Of a DNA stretch of 27,013 bases, positions 1-8,232 are shown in pieces. The notes under the pieces were generated by a model, which saw only the letters and a program-made list of their open reading frames with translations, was not told where the DNA came from and did no database searches. The stretch is from a virus: positions 1 to 27,013 of IMG/VR virus record IMGVR_UViG_3300023178_000219; one strand, written 5' to 3'. Every line of letters starts with the position of its first letter. The stretch's first letter is position 1. The position numbers and the translations under genes were made by a program.

Positions 1-1424
1 ATCTGGTCAATAGTATATTAACGGGTGAGTTTTTAAATCCAGACTCAAGAAGATTAGAAGAAATAATAGATGATATACCAGATGATTTAGATGAGTTAGA
101 AGCTGCATCTCAAAGAATAGTAAGTAATTATCTTCCGGGGTTAATAAGAGAACCTCAACCATTTTATGCTAAGAACGGGTTGAGTGACTTTCTTGATCAG
201 AACATATTAACATCATCTTCTGTTGGTGACTCTAGAGCATCTCAATCTGGCCCATATGATAATAGTATTGACAAAGTGTTTCAAACTCTTTACACATCAA
301 ATAGAGCTAGATTTGCTTATAGAAATTATGCTAACCAAGAAGGTGTTAATACTCAAAATCAATGGAATAAAGGTGCTATTGCTCAAGTAGCTATAAGTGA
401 AATAGAAAGAAGTGGTGGAGGGGAAGGTGAAGAAGTTTTTAAGTTTACAGATGACGCAGATTTATTAAATTATGCAGCAAAGGTTCAAGGTTTTGATAAC
501 AATATTGCAGATTCTGTTCCACAAAAATCTGACGATTTGGCTAAAGGTGATGAGCTACCAGCAGTTGAAGAAATAAGAATAAACAGCAACTTGGCCGGAA
601 CAAGATTACAACAATATGATCAATATATTACTCAATTAGGTGATAGACAATATTTTCCTTTCTTGTTTGAAACAGAAAACAGAGGTAAAGTTGAAGAAAC
701 AAAAAAAGAACAAGTTTGTCAATTTCAAGCAACTTTAGATAACCTTAACGAAACATTTAATCCTAATTGGTCATCTAAAGGCTTTTTTGGTAGAACAGAA
801 CAAATTAATACATATATGCAAACTGATAGAGCTATATCAATGAGTTTTTCTATACTGGCTAATACTATAAGACAATTACAAAATGTTTATGAAAGAGTTA
901 ATTGGTTAGCACAACAGACTTATGGTCAAACACAAAGAAGAGGTGGTAGTTTAAAAATGACTGGTGGCCCTCTTATTAGGATGACTATTGGAGATATGTT
1001 TTTTAGAGTTGGTGGATACATTCAATCATTATCATATGATTGGAATATGTTAGGCTCGGGTGGTAAATGGGAAATGACACAAGGATTAAGAATGCCAGTA
1101 GCTTGTAAGGCAAATATAACTTTTAGAGTATTACATGATAATATGCCAAGTAGAGATTATAATTTTTATAGAGGCTTAATGACAAACGAAAGAATATTAA
1201 ATGATCAAGGTATAATACAAGGTGGTGGTAAAGAAATGAGAGGGTTCACTGGAACTGGCACTTCCAGAGCAAAACCATTAATACCAGTCCGACCAGATAA
1301 CCAAGACATAGCCGCTATAGAAGAAAACGACAGGATCATCACGCGAGGCGGGAATATAGAAAATTATAGGAACGATTTTGATTATTACTTAAAAGATTTA
1401 TTTAATGGAAGAACAAGTGGTTAA
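1..1424 (+). CDS. Tail tube adaptor / baseplate hub protein (CIS-tube-like), 5' partial
   Basis: The reading frame is open from the left edge (first full codon at 3) to TAA at 1422-1424, so the gene begins outside the window and 473 residues are visible. The TTG at 180 is an internal codon, not a start. The C-terminal half looks like the tube/hub-adaptor family of contractile injection systems (Afp7/CIS_tube type): a helical stretch with NVYERVNWLAQQTYG, then GGPLIRMTIGDMFFRVGG (about 961-1017), YIQSLSYDWN and ANITFRVLHDNMPSRD. This order of 'PPL.R...G' strand, 'G.l.sls.d' strand and final 'l.f.vlh' strand is typical of the family. The protein would sit between the tail tube and the baseplate hub. 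The next gene encodes a LysM-type protein, which supports the call because the two domains are fused in Afp7-type proteins. The last 50 residues look disordered and use rarer CGN arginine codons. The family call is from memory of motifs, so moderately sure. Confidence 0.72.
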   Translation, partial: LVNSILTGEFLNPDSRRLEEIIDDIPDDLDELEAASQRIVSNYLPGLIREPQPFYAKNGLSDFLDQNILTSSSVGDSRASQSGPYDNSIDKVFQTLYTSNRARFAYRNYANQEGVNTQNQWNKGAIAQVAISEIERSGGGEGEEVFKFTDDADLLNYAAKVQGFDNNIADSVPQKSDDLAKGDELPAVEEIRINSNLAGTRLQQYDQYITQLGDRQYFPFLFETENRGKVEETKKEQVCQFQATLDNLNETFNPNWSSKGFFGRTEQINTYMQTDRAISMSFSILANTIRQLQNVYERVNWLAQQTYGQTQRRGGSLKMTGGPLIRMTIGDMFFRVGGYIQSLSYDWNMLGSGGKWEMTQGLRMPVACKANITFRVLHDNMPSRDYNFYRGLMTNERILNDQGIIQGGGKEMRGFTGTGTSRAKPLIPVRPDNQDIAAIEENDRIITRGGNIENYRNDFDYYLKDLFNGRTSG

Positions 1425-1434
1425 GGAGTAAGTT

Positions 1435-1743
1435 ATGTATTCTAGATATGATTTTTTAGAAAATGTGTATGATGTAAAATACAAGGAATTTAGAAAAGAA
1501 ACTTTTCCACCAATTAAGGCTGAAGATATAATTAGTGATAGGGATATTATTGTTTCTTGGAATTCTGCAGAAAGAATTGACAAAATAGCTGCACAATATT
1601 ATGGTGATGGTAGTTATTGGTGGATTATATGTTTAGCTAATGATCTTATCTCTCCCTTACAAAAAATAGAAGATGGAACATCCATAAGAATACCTCCATC
1701 TGTGGATTTAGTATTTGAAAAAATGAAATTAAAAAGAGGTTAA
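1435..1743 (+). CDS. gp53: LysM-type baseplate protein, gp53-like
   Basis: A 102-residue protein starting at ATG 1435 after a clear ribosome binding site (AAGGAG at 1423-1428, spacing 6), ten bases after the previous gene. Residues about 40-92 form a LysM-like fold: SAERIDKIAAQYYGDGSYWW, then IICLANDL and the closing strand GTSIRIPP. The run 'W.i....N.i..P......G..i.iP' is the signature seen in T4 gp53 and phage tail protein X. T4 gp53 (about 196 residues) joins wedges around the hub; this one is much shorter and is nearly all LysM domain. In this place the fold most likely binds other baseplate proteins rather than cell-wall glycan, although a peptidoglycan-binding role cannot be excluded. 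Neighbours on both sides are hub proteins. Confidence 0.82.
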   Translation: MYSRYDFLENVYDVKYKEFRKETFPPIKAEDIISDRDIIVSWNSAERIDKIAAQYYGDGSYWWIICLANDLISPLQKIEDGTSIRIPPSVDLVFEKMKLKRG

Positions 1744-1746
1744 TAT

Positions 1747-4700
1747 ATGTCTAGTAGTGATACGCGTGATATACAATATGAAAAACATCTTGATAAATTA
1801 GCTTATAGTTGGAACTCTAAAAAAAGTGGAAATAATATTGAACTTTCATCATTAAATACTTTCACAAGACTATATCTTTTATTAAAAGATGGTGAGCAAA
1901 ATTTAAAAAATAGTTTGTCTGCGGCAGGTGCTGAGATATTGACATTAAAAAGTGATGATACCGCGTTAAATGATAAAAAAATCGTTGATATATCAACATA
2001 CATAACACAAATAAATGCCAATGATAAATATAATAGTGGTGGTATAGGCATAAATTCATTAAAGGTTGAAAGATCTAATAGAGAAGCATTTACTATAAGA
2101 TATGATATGTCACTAACTATAACAAACTCTAAAATAATTGATGAAAGATTGGATATTTCAAAAGTTATACAATTAAGTAGTGATTGGATTATAGCTTATG
2201 GTTGGGATGGATTTAGAGAGATTAATAGATCAAGAGGGCAAAATTCAGAACCAGAGGTCATAACTCCCTCTGTGCCATCTATTGATGGGTCAAGAATAAC
2301 TTATAATAATAGTGATAAAAATAATGGTTATTGGGATTGGAATTACGTAAAACTTTATAAGTTTAATTTTAATATAACGAATGAAGGTCACTTACAAGGA
2401 AGTTTGCAATTTTCTAACGCAGATAGTTTGAATATTAGTAGCACTAGAATACATGAAATATCAACACAAGTTTTAAATGATTTAAAAAAACCAAGTTCAG
2501 AAACAGAATTAATCACAAACATTTCTACAATTGGTTTAATACCGGGGTATGAAGAGTTATTACTCACATACCCTCAAAACGGTAAAAATTGGAGTTCACA
2601 AACAGAGTTAGCTAATGAAGGTGCAGAGACGCAAAATGATTTTGAAAAAGTATATGGTTTTTTTAACACCGATGCGGATGAGTCAAAAGAATCTTATAAC
2701 TTAATAGCCAGCACCGAAACTTCATTTGATAAATGGAATAATGATTTTACAGTTGACCCAAACTATGATACTGATGACAAAGACAACCCAAAAACATATG
2801 TTTTTGGCAATACGAGACAATTTATATTAAACGCAGATGGAACTGTTTTTGACACTGAAAATGCAATAAAAAATTCTGTAATAAACAATATATATGATTA
2901 TAATTTAGAAGAAGGTAGACTTGGTAATCAAGATAATGTTTATTTTTTAATAGAATATTCAGATCTTACACGTAACTTTGCAACCTTACAAGACTTTGAC
3001 AATTATATTGAAAACGAAGTAGATGAAGCTAATAGAATTATAGGAGATGGTGTTAGTAATGAAGATGCCAAAAACACAAAACTTTTTTTAAGTGAAACAT
3101 TAATACAAATACCTCAACAAAATGAAGAAATTAATAGTGTTATACCAAAAGGTTATTCAAAACCTTATATGTATATTAAAGATTTAGACAGGCCAATACA
3201 AAAAAATAATCAATCCGATAAACCTAATCGGGAATATTTAGGTAGACTTTTTACTGGTAATAATGATGGTATAAAATTACCTATTATTAAAAAACTTTTA
3301 GTAAAAAAAGATTTTCTAAAAACAATATCTCCTAATAGTAGTATAAAATTAAAATTTAATAATAGGGAAATATTTAACGCATTAAAAAGACCTAATCCAC
3401 CCTTTGCTCTTAATCAAGGTGGAGAACCTTTAATAGTAAATGATAATGTTAAATCTGGTTATTATTTATATGATCTTCAAGTAGACTTAAAAGATACAAA
3501 AATAGTTGCAACAGATGAACTATCTTATTTTTATAATAAAAAAACATCAGACGTTTTATACAACTTTAACAATGAAACAGTCCAAGGTAATTTTGACAAC
3601 ATAATTAAGGAATATTACAAATATATATATAGTGATTTAAAACCATTTAATAACAAAAATTATAAACCATTTTTTAACGAACTAACTGTTGAGACTGTTG
3701 TTAATAATGGCGACAGTGATTCACAAAATGTGGATTTAAAAATTGAAGCTTCAACAGCTGTTATAAACAGTAGGGGTGTGTCTGAAAAATTATATTATTT
3801 TAAACCCGAATATATATCTGCCAGACAATATTCTGTTTTTTTAAAAAGTTACAAACAAAAAATAAAATATGGTGTAGATTTTTTAAGTGACAGGATTACT
3901 GATGAAGAAAATTTCAAAAATATTAATAGAAATACATTATTTGAAGGTCTGAGCGAGTCTGAATTAGGTGGTTATATAAATGAAATAATTAGAAGAGGTG
4001 TTGCTGTTTATTTAACCGCTCCAGAAGAATATAGTTCTGGGGTTTCTGTTTCTAATAAAGAAGCTTTACAAAATACTCGTTACAGTTTGCCACCATTTAA
4101 TTTAATAAAAAAATATGCAGAAAAAAATCCTAATTATATTTCAACATTTAGAAATTTACAAGCGGATGGTCTTATGCCTAATGGAGAGGTTGATATTGAT
4201 TTAGGTGTTAGGGTTCCATTAGGATGGGTTAAAAACCTTGAAGGAGATTTAAATATCTCTAATGAATTGCGTAATGATATACGATTGGTGAGTAATAAAG
4301 GTGGATTAAAATATGCCAAATTTGAAGCTGGGAATGGTCAACGGGATTATTTTATAGATACGGGCATAAATGCAACAATAAAAGAATATCGGACAGTATA
4401 TGAGAATAGAGAAATCGGTGATCTTGGCGGCAATCCGCTGTGGGGCTACGTTTCAACTGATTCAAGGACGCTCTCACCTAGGAACCCTGTTTATCCAAAA
4501 CTTTATTATTCTAATAGCGAAGAAATTGAAGCACCGGGTAATAATAATATTGTATTTGTGTTTGATACTACTAATGATGAATATCCCTTTTATAAAAGAA
4601 GTGATGATGATACTTTTTATAGAAATTATAACACTTATTCTTTTATAGTCTTTAACGAAGAAAAGGGTGATATATCAGATATGTTAATTAATTATAAGTA

Positions 4701-7287
4701 TAGTGATAACTATTCTTTTCGTATAGGATCTTCTGTAAATTCGGGTGGTAGAGGAGGATTTGATGTTAATAACATATTGACACTTAGCTATAATAAAGGA
4801 GATAATAGAAATAAAAATTATTATATATATAAAATAAGAAATTTTAAAGGTTTGAGAGCAGAGGTTGATAGAGCAGAATCAACCTCTGAATATAGAAAAT
4901 ATTTTAATGATCAATTTAAAAAATTTGTTGATGAAATAAAACCCGAAGAGGATTGGGAGAGAGATGATTATGGTCAGGAAGTGATATACAATTATGAAAA
5001 TGAAGATATGTCTCCTGCATATAAATTTCTCTTAGATTATGAAGTTGAATATATACCAACAAATAAACCAATAGATAATTCTGAAATACAACCTTCTATA
5101 ATAATTTTTCCATCTCAATTCGAATCTAATAAGAAAGTAAAAGAAAATGAGTCTCAAATGATAAGATTTTCATCTCAAGCTTTTTTGGATTTTTGGGAGA
5201 GAGAAGATAAAGATATATATGATTGGTATAAAGAAAAATTTTATGATGATCTTCAAGAAACATCTGTTAGTTCTCGTAGTGATTCGGATTTTTTTCAAGG
5301 TTTATCGCAAGAACAATCAGAAATAAGAGCTTCTATTTTGGGATTTGTTATACCAGAAGAAACAACTGAAGAACCCGAAACGTCAACATCTGATACTGAC
5401 CAGTCGGACTCTACCGAAGGTGGTGATGAAAATGGTGACGGAGAAGAAGTAACATCTGCAGATGAAATTAGTATTGAGGTTGAAGGATATGTTAACAATA
5501 ACAATGAAGAATATCCTGTGGCTTATTTTTTGGGAGCTGTTTTAGAGAGCATAGCTAAAAATGTAAATGCAAGATCTTCCGGTCAAGAGTTTGAAAAAAA
5601 GAAAAAAATGTATTTTAAATATTCTAAATTACCAGCTGTCGTTAGAAGAGATATATCAAAATTAGCAAGATCTCAAAACTTATATGTTTTTGGAGATAGT
5701 AATAAAACCAGAAGTGTTTCATATGGAAATTTAGCTAAAACTACTTTTGATATATTAGTTGATTATGAAACTATTGATCGGTTGTTGAATGACCCAAATA
5801 TACATAATAAATCTGTAATATATTTGTTAAAAAATGTTTTAAACGCAATAAATATTGGCCCGTTATCGGGGCTACAAGGTCGTTTGCAATTAGGTTATAG
5901 AAAAATAATGGAAGGAGAATTAGATGTTATAGAACTTTATGTTGAGTCAAGAAAAACCGGCGGTGTTAATGAACAACTAAAAGAAAGTTATAAATTTGAC
6001 AAAATATTAAATATAAGCAATGGAACAGAAGATGCTTATAAAAAAGCAATTGTTTTAAATCATGGAGATAGCCAATCATTGGTTGAGTCATTTAATGTTT
6101 CTAGTAAAATAGATCCATTAGCTTATTCTACTTTTCAAATACCTCTGCGAGCAGGTTTAGGTTCTTTAAATTTGCAAGATTTATTAACATCAACAGTAGA
6201 AGGTAACCAAAGTAATAGTTTAAAGACATATTTGAGGGAAAGTTTAGAAGATACTTTTCAAGGAAAAGGTATTTTTTTTAAATCACTTATAAGTAATTCT
6301 AACGCCAATGATTTTGAAAAAAGATTAAGAAATATAATAAATGTATTAGATGGCGGAAACCCCGACAGAATAACACAAACAGTTTTTGATGATTTGAATA
6401 AAATGATATTTTCAGATCCCACAGGTAAGGCGATTGATTTATTCTTATATGATTCATTCCAACGAGATCCAGAAAATAATACTCTTTCAGATTTATTACT
6501 TAATTTTTTATTTAATGTAGATGCTACCATACATGGAACAACAGGTATTTATTTATTAGACCCTATAATAATTAATGATTTTGTTAATGCAGCAGAGGGT
6601 ATATATGTTGTTAACTCTGTTGTAGAAAGTTTAACTCCCAACTCTTTCAATACTGTTCTTAATCTTAAACTTTACAGTCCAATAGAAAATTTAGATACTT
6701 CTCTTTCTCTTAATGAAATGGTAGAGGTTACTGCGCGGGATGATATATCCGGAGAATCATTGGAAGGCTATTTACCTCGTAATTTCAACATAGAAGAAGC
6801 TAATAGACTCGGTTATATTTATATTATAGATAACTTCGGTAATTTTGTTAGAAAAACTGGGGTATATAATATAGCTTTTAGGGAGCCTCCGATCATCAGA
6901 GAAGCGGGGCAGTTTAGGAATAGAGAAAGGCTTTTATCCGAGGAAGTAACGGTTTTAGATGATGGAACATTAATAATTACTCCAGATGGATCATTACCCG
7001 ATAATGAAGGCACTATTGTATTAACTCCGGAAGAATACGCTGATGTTGTTGCTAGATCCGAAGAAAAGTTTGATGCTAACGGTCAATTAAATCAAGACTA
7101 TATACATAATAAAGCCGGATCTCCAAATATAATAGTTGTTCCGCGAGTGCGTCGTCCCAGTCAAACAGAAGAAGAAAAAAGAGGATCATGGATGGGTTAT
7201 TCTTCAATAGCTCGCAGGCAGAGATCAAATACTGATAATGACACTGGAACATCTACAAGAGCTGGTGGGACTGGGCAGGTGCAATAA
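1747..7287 (+). CDS. Giant baseplate hub-like structural protein (1846 aa)
   Basis: ATG 1747 follows the previous stop by 3 bases, with AGAGG at 1735-1739. The N-terminal part (residues about 95-225) resembles the hub proteins of large marine myoviruses: GINSLKVERSN, then a strand-rich stretch to SSDWIIAYGWDG (about 144-155), then NYVKLYKFNFNITNEGHLQG (about 199-218). This is the usual pattern of paired beta-barrels in gp27-like hubs. Near the C-terminus (about 1600-1655), IYLLDPIIINDFVN, GIYVVNSVVESLTP and NTVLNLKLYSP match the closing strands common in such hubs. An acidic, Ser/Thr-rich linker lies at about 1202-1243 and a low-complexity tail over the last 60 residues. T4 gp27 has 391 residues, so about 1000 residues in the middle are extra and not recognised; no peptidase or lysozyme motif was seen there. 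It is probably the central hub, perhaps with the tail-tip cage. A very large unrelated tail protein is the alternative. Confidence 0.62.
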   Translation: MSSSDTRDIQYEKHLDKLAYSWNSKKSGNNIELSSLNTFTRLYLLLKDGEQNLKNSLSAAGAEILTLKSDDTALNDKKIVDISTYITQINANDKYNSGGIGINSLKVERSNREAFTIRYDMSLTITNSKIIDERLDISKVIQLSSDWIIAYGWDGFREINRSRGQNSEPEVITPSVPSIDGSRITYNNSDKNNGYWDWNYVKLYKFNFNITNEGHLQGSLQFSNADSLNISSTRIHEISTQVLNDLKKPSSETELITNISTIGLIPGYEELLLTYPQNGKNWSSQTELANEGAETQNDFEKVYGFFNTDADESKESYNLIASTETSFDKWNNDFTVDPNYDTDDKDNPKTYVFGNTRQFILNADGTVFDTENAIKNSVINNIYDYNLEEGRLGNQDNVYFLIEYSDLTRNFATLQDFDNYIENEVDEANRIIGDGVSNEDAKNTKLFLSETLIQIPQQNEEINSVIPKGYSKPYMYIKDLDRPIQKNNQSDKPNREYLGRLFTGNNDGIKLPIIKKLLVKKDFLKTISPNSSIKLKFNNREIFNALKRPNPPFALNQGGEPLIVNDNVKSGYYLYDLQVDLKDTKIVATDELSYFYNKKTSDVLYNFNNETVQGNFDNIIKEYYKYIYSDLKPFNNKNYKPFFNELTVETVVNNGDSDSQNVDLKIEASTAVINSRGVSEKLYYFKPEYISARQYSVFLKSYKQKIKYGVDFLSDRITDEENFKNINRNTLFEGLSESELGGYINEIIRRGVAVYLTAPEEYSSGVSVSNKEALQNTRYSLPPFNLIKKYAEKNPNYISTFRNLQADGLMPNGEVDIDLGVRVPLGWVKNLEGDLNISNELRNDIRLVSNKGGLKYAKFEAGNGQRDYFIDTGINATIKEYRTVYENREIGDLGGNPLWGYVSTDSRTLSPRNPVYPKLYYSNSEEIEAPGNNNIVFVFDTTNDEYPFYKRSDDDTFYRNYNTYSFIVFNEEKGDISDMLINYKYSDNYSFRIGSSVNSGGRGGFDVNNILTLSYNKGDNRNKNYYIYKIRNFKGLRAEVDRAESTSEYRKYFNDQFKKFVDEIKPEEDWERDDYGQEVIYNYENEDMSPAYKFLLDYEVEYIPTNKPIDNSEIQPSIIIFPSQFESNKKVKENESQMIRFSSQAFLDFWEREDKDIYDWYKEKFYDDLQETSVSSRSDSDFFQGLSQEQSEIRASILGFVIPEETTEEPETSTSDTDQSDSTEGGDENGDGEEVTSADEISIEVEGYVNNNNEEYPVAYFLGAVLESIAKNVNARSSGQEFEKKKKMYFKYSKLPAVVRRDISKLARSQNLYVFGDSNKTRSVSYGNLAKTTFDILVDYETIDRLLNDPNIHNKSVIYLLKNVLNAINIGPLSGLQGRLQLGYRKIMEGELDVIELYVESRKTGGVNEQLKESYKFDKILNISNGTEDAYKKAIVLNHGDSQSLVESFNVSSKIDPLAYSTFQIPLRAGLGSLNLQDLLTSTVEGNQSNSLKTYLRESLEDTFQGKGIFFKSLISNSNANDFEKRLRNIINVLDGGNPDRITQTVFDDLNKMIFSDPTGKAIDLFLYDSFQRDPENNTLSDLLLNFLFNVDATIHGTTGIYLLDPIIINDFVNAAEGIYVVNSVVESLTPNSFNTVLNLKLYSPIENLDTSLSLNEMVEVTARDDISGESLEGYLPRNFNIEEANRLGYIYIIDNFGNFVRKTGVYNIAFREPPIIREAGQFRNRERLLSEEVTVLDDGTLIITPDGSLPDNEGTIVLTPEEYADVVARSEEKFDANGQLNQDYIHNKAGSPNIIVVPRVRRPSQTEEEKRGSWMGYSSIARRQRSNTDNDTGTSTRAGGTGQVQ

Positions 7288-7297
7288 TATAGAAGAA

Positions 7298-7303
7298 TAT
7301 AAT
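7298..7303 (+). promoter_or_regulatory. Candidate promoter -10 box (TATAAT) upstream of the sigma factor gene
   Basis: The 67-base gap 7288-7354 is one of only two gaps over 40 bases in the window. It carries TATAAT at 7298-7303 followed by two T-runs, and no clear -35 box. T4-type late promoters consist of a -10-like TATAAATA element alone, so the lack of a -35 box does not exclude a promoter. In DNA this AT-rich the match could be chance. Confidence 0.3.
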
Positions 7304-7314
7304 TTTTTTTGATT

Positions 7315-7333
7315 TTTTATTAAATTAATAAAA
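7315..7333. promoter_or_regulatory. Perfect 9-bp inverted repeat (operator-like or weak hairpin)
   Basis: TTTTATTAA, one central A, then TTAATAAAA: a perfect inverted repeat of 9 bases per arm, 21 bases before the start of the sigma factor gene. With a one-base centre it reads more like a dimeric protein-binding site than a terminator. As RNA it could form only a weak A-U hairpin, preceded and not followed by the T-run. All bases are A or T, so chance is a real possibility. Confidence 0.3.
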
Positions 7334-7354
7334 CATTTAATTGAGAGAATTTAT

Positions 7355-8014
7355 ATGAAGTATTGGGGTGAAAAAGAAGAAGAAGCTATAGTTTCTTTTA
7401 ATCAGATAGATGATGTAGAGTTTAAAAACCAGATATATTCTTCTGTAATAGAACCGGCATTTAAAAATTTAATAGAAAATATATATTACACATTCAATTT
7501 TAATAGAACATTATATGATTTTGATACAATAAAACACGAAGCTACAACTCATCTTTATGAAAAATTGTCAAAATACGATGCAAGTCGTAATAAAAAATCA
7601 TATTCTTATTTTGGCACAATAGTTAAAAATTGGTTAATACAGCAATCCAATTCTTATAAGAAAAGGGTATTTATAGATGAGAATGAAAATGAAGTTGTTG
7701 TTTCTGATTTGAGTGTTGATTTTTATGAAGAGAAAGAATTAGAAAGAGATAATATAAGTTTTATAAATGATTTAGAGAGGAAGTTTAGTAGTTTAATAGA
7801 AAATAATAATAAATTTACTGATGACGATATACTTGTCTTAGGTGTTATTAAAGATATATTAACAAGTTATGATAAGTTATATATTACGAATAAAAAGCAA
7901 TTATATCTTTATATAAAAGAAGCTACTGATTTACCAAGTAGAAAAATAACAAAATCATTAAATAAAATAAAGTTATTATATAAAGAAGTAAGATTTAATT
8001 TTATAGAGGATTGA
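7355..8014 (+). CDS. gp55: Late-transcription RNA polymerase sigma factor, gp55-like
   Basis: A 219-residue protein starting at ATG 7355 with a GAGAGA ribosome binding site at 7343-7348. Residues about 35-110 look like sigma region 2 as in T4 gp55: a helix with IENIYYTFNF, then DFDTIKHEATTHLYEKLSKY, DASRNKKSYSYFGTIVKNWL and a basic end, YKKR. The 'F.Y......N.l......' helix matches the -10-binding helix of gp55-type factors. Region 4 is not obvious, as in T4 gp55 (185 residues), which works with the sliding clamp and a co-activator. The C-terminal 60 residues are helical and end in RFNFIED, a hydrophobic-acidic tip that could be a clamp- or polymerase-binding tail (speculative). It would direct host RNA polymerase to late promoters. 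In T4 this gene is not in the baseplate cluster. The next gene overlaps it by one base. Confidence 0.8.
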   Translation: MKYWGEKEEEAIVSFNQIDDVEFKNQIYSSVIEPAFKNLIENIYYTFNFNRTLYDFDTIKHEATTHLYEKLSKYDASRNKKSYSYFGTIVKNWLIQQSNSYKKRVFIDENENEVVVSDLSVDFYEEKELERDNISFINDLERKFSSLIENNNKFTDDDILVLGVIKDILTSYDKLYITNKKQLYLYIKEATDLPSRKITKSLNKIKLLYKEVRFNFIED

Positions 8015-8232
8015 TGGAACAGAAACTACCAGATATAAAAAACATATCAGACGAAGAGTTAAAACTTATTTATGCTGATATGATATTGGCTTATAGAGAT
8101 TGTTTGAGTGTTATAAAAAGTTTGTTAAATGTTAGATCTTATAAGTTGAATGAAATTGCTGTTATGAATGAAGAACTAAAAAAAAGAGGTTTTGAGAAAT
8201 TAATAGAAGATTTAGAGAAAAAAGATGAGTAA
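8014..8232 (+). CDS. Small helical protein of unknown function, coupled to the sigma factor gene
   Basis: A 72-residue protein. ATG 8014 overlaps the TGA of the sigma gene (TGATG), with GAGG at 8006-8009. A TTG at 8011 would also be in frame but is too close to the binding site, so ATG 8014 is preferred. It is predicted almost entirely helical: ISDEELKLIYADMILAYRDC, SVIKSLLNVRSYKLNEIAVM, then a charged helix ending FEKLIEDLEKKDE. No family was recognised. Its position right behind a gp55-type sigma, with one-base overlap, suggests joint production and perhaps a role as a small transcription partner (the role gp33 has in T4), but no gp33 motif was identified. It could equally be a small baseplate chaperone or anti-sigma-like factor. 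The next gene starts 8 bases before its end. Confidence 0.72.
   Translation: MEQKLPDIKNISDEELKLIYADMILAYRDCLSVIKSLLNVRSYKLNEIAVMNEELKKRGFEKLIEDLEKKDE

Noticed and set aside
180-182. TTG as the start of the first gene
   Set aside because: The frame is open to the left edge with a protein-like sequence and there is no binding site before the TTG.
4400-4648. 82-codon plus-strand frame inside the giant hub gene
   Set aside because: Hydrophobic Ile/Leu-rich translation is what AT-rich DNA gives out of frame; it overlaps a longer, well-supported gene and has no ribosome binding site.
8011-8013. TTG as start of the 72-residue protein
   Set aside because: ATG follows at once at 8014 and has the better distance to GAGG at 8006-8009.
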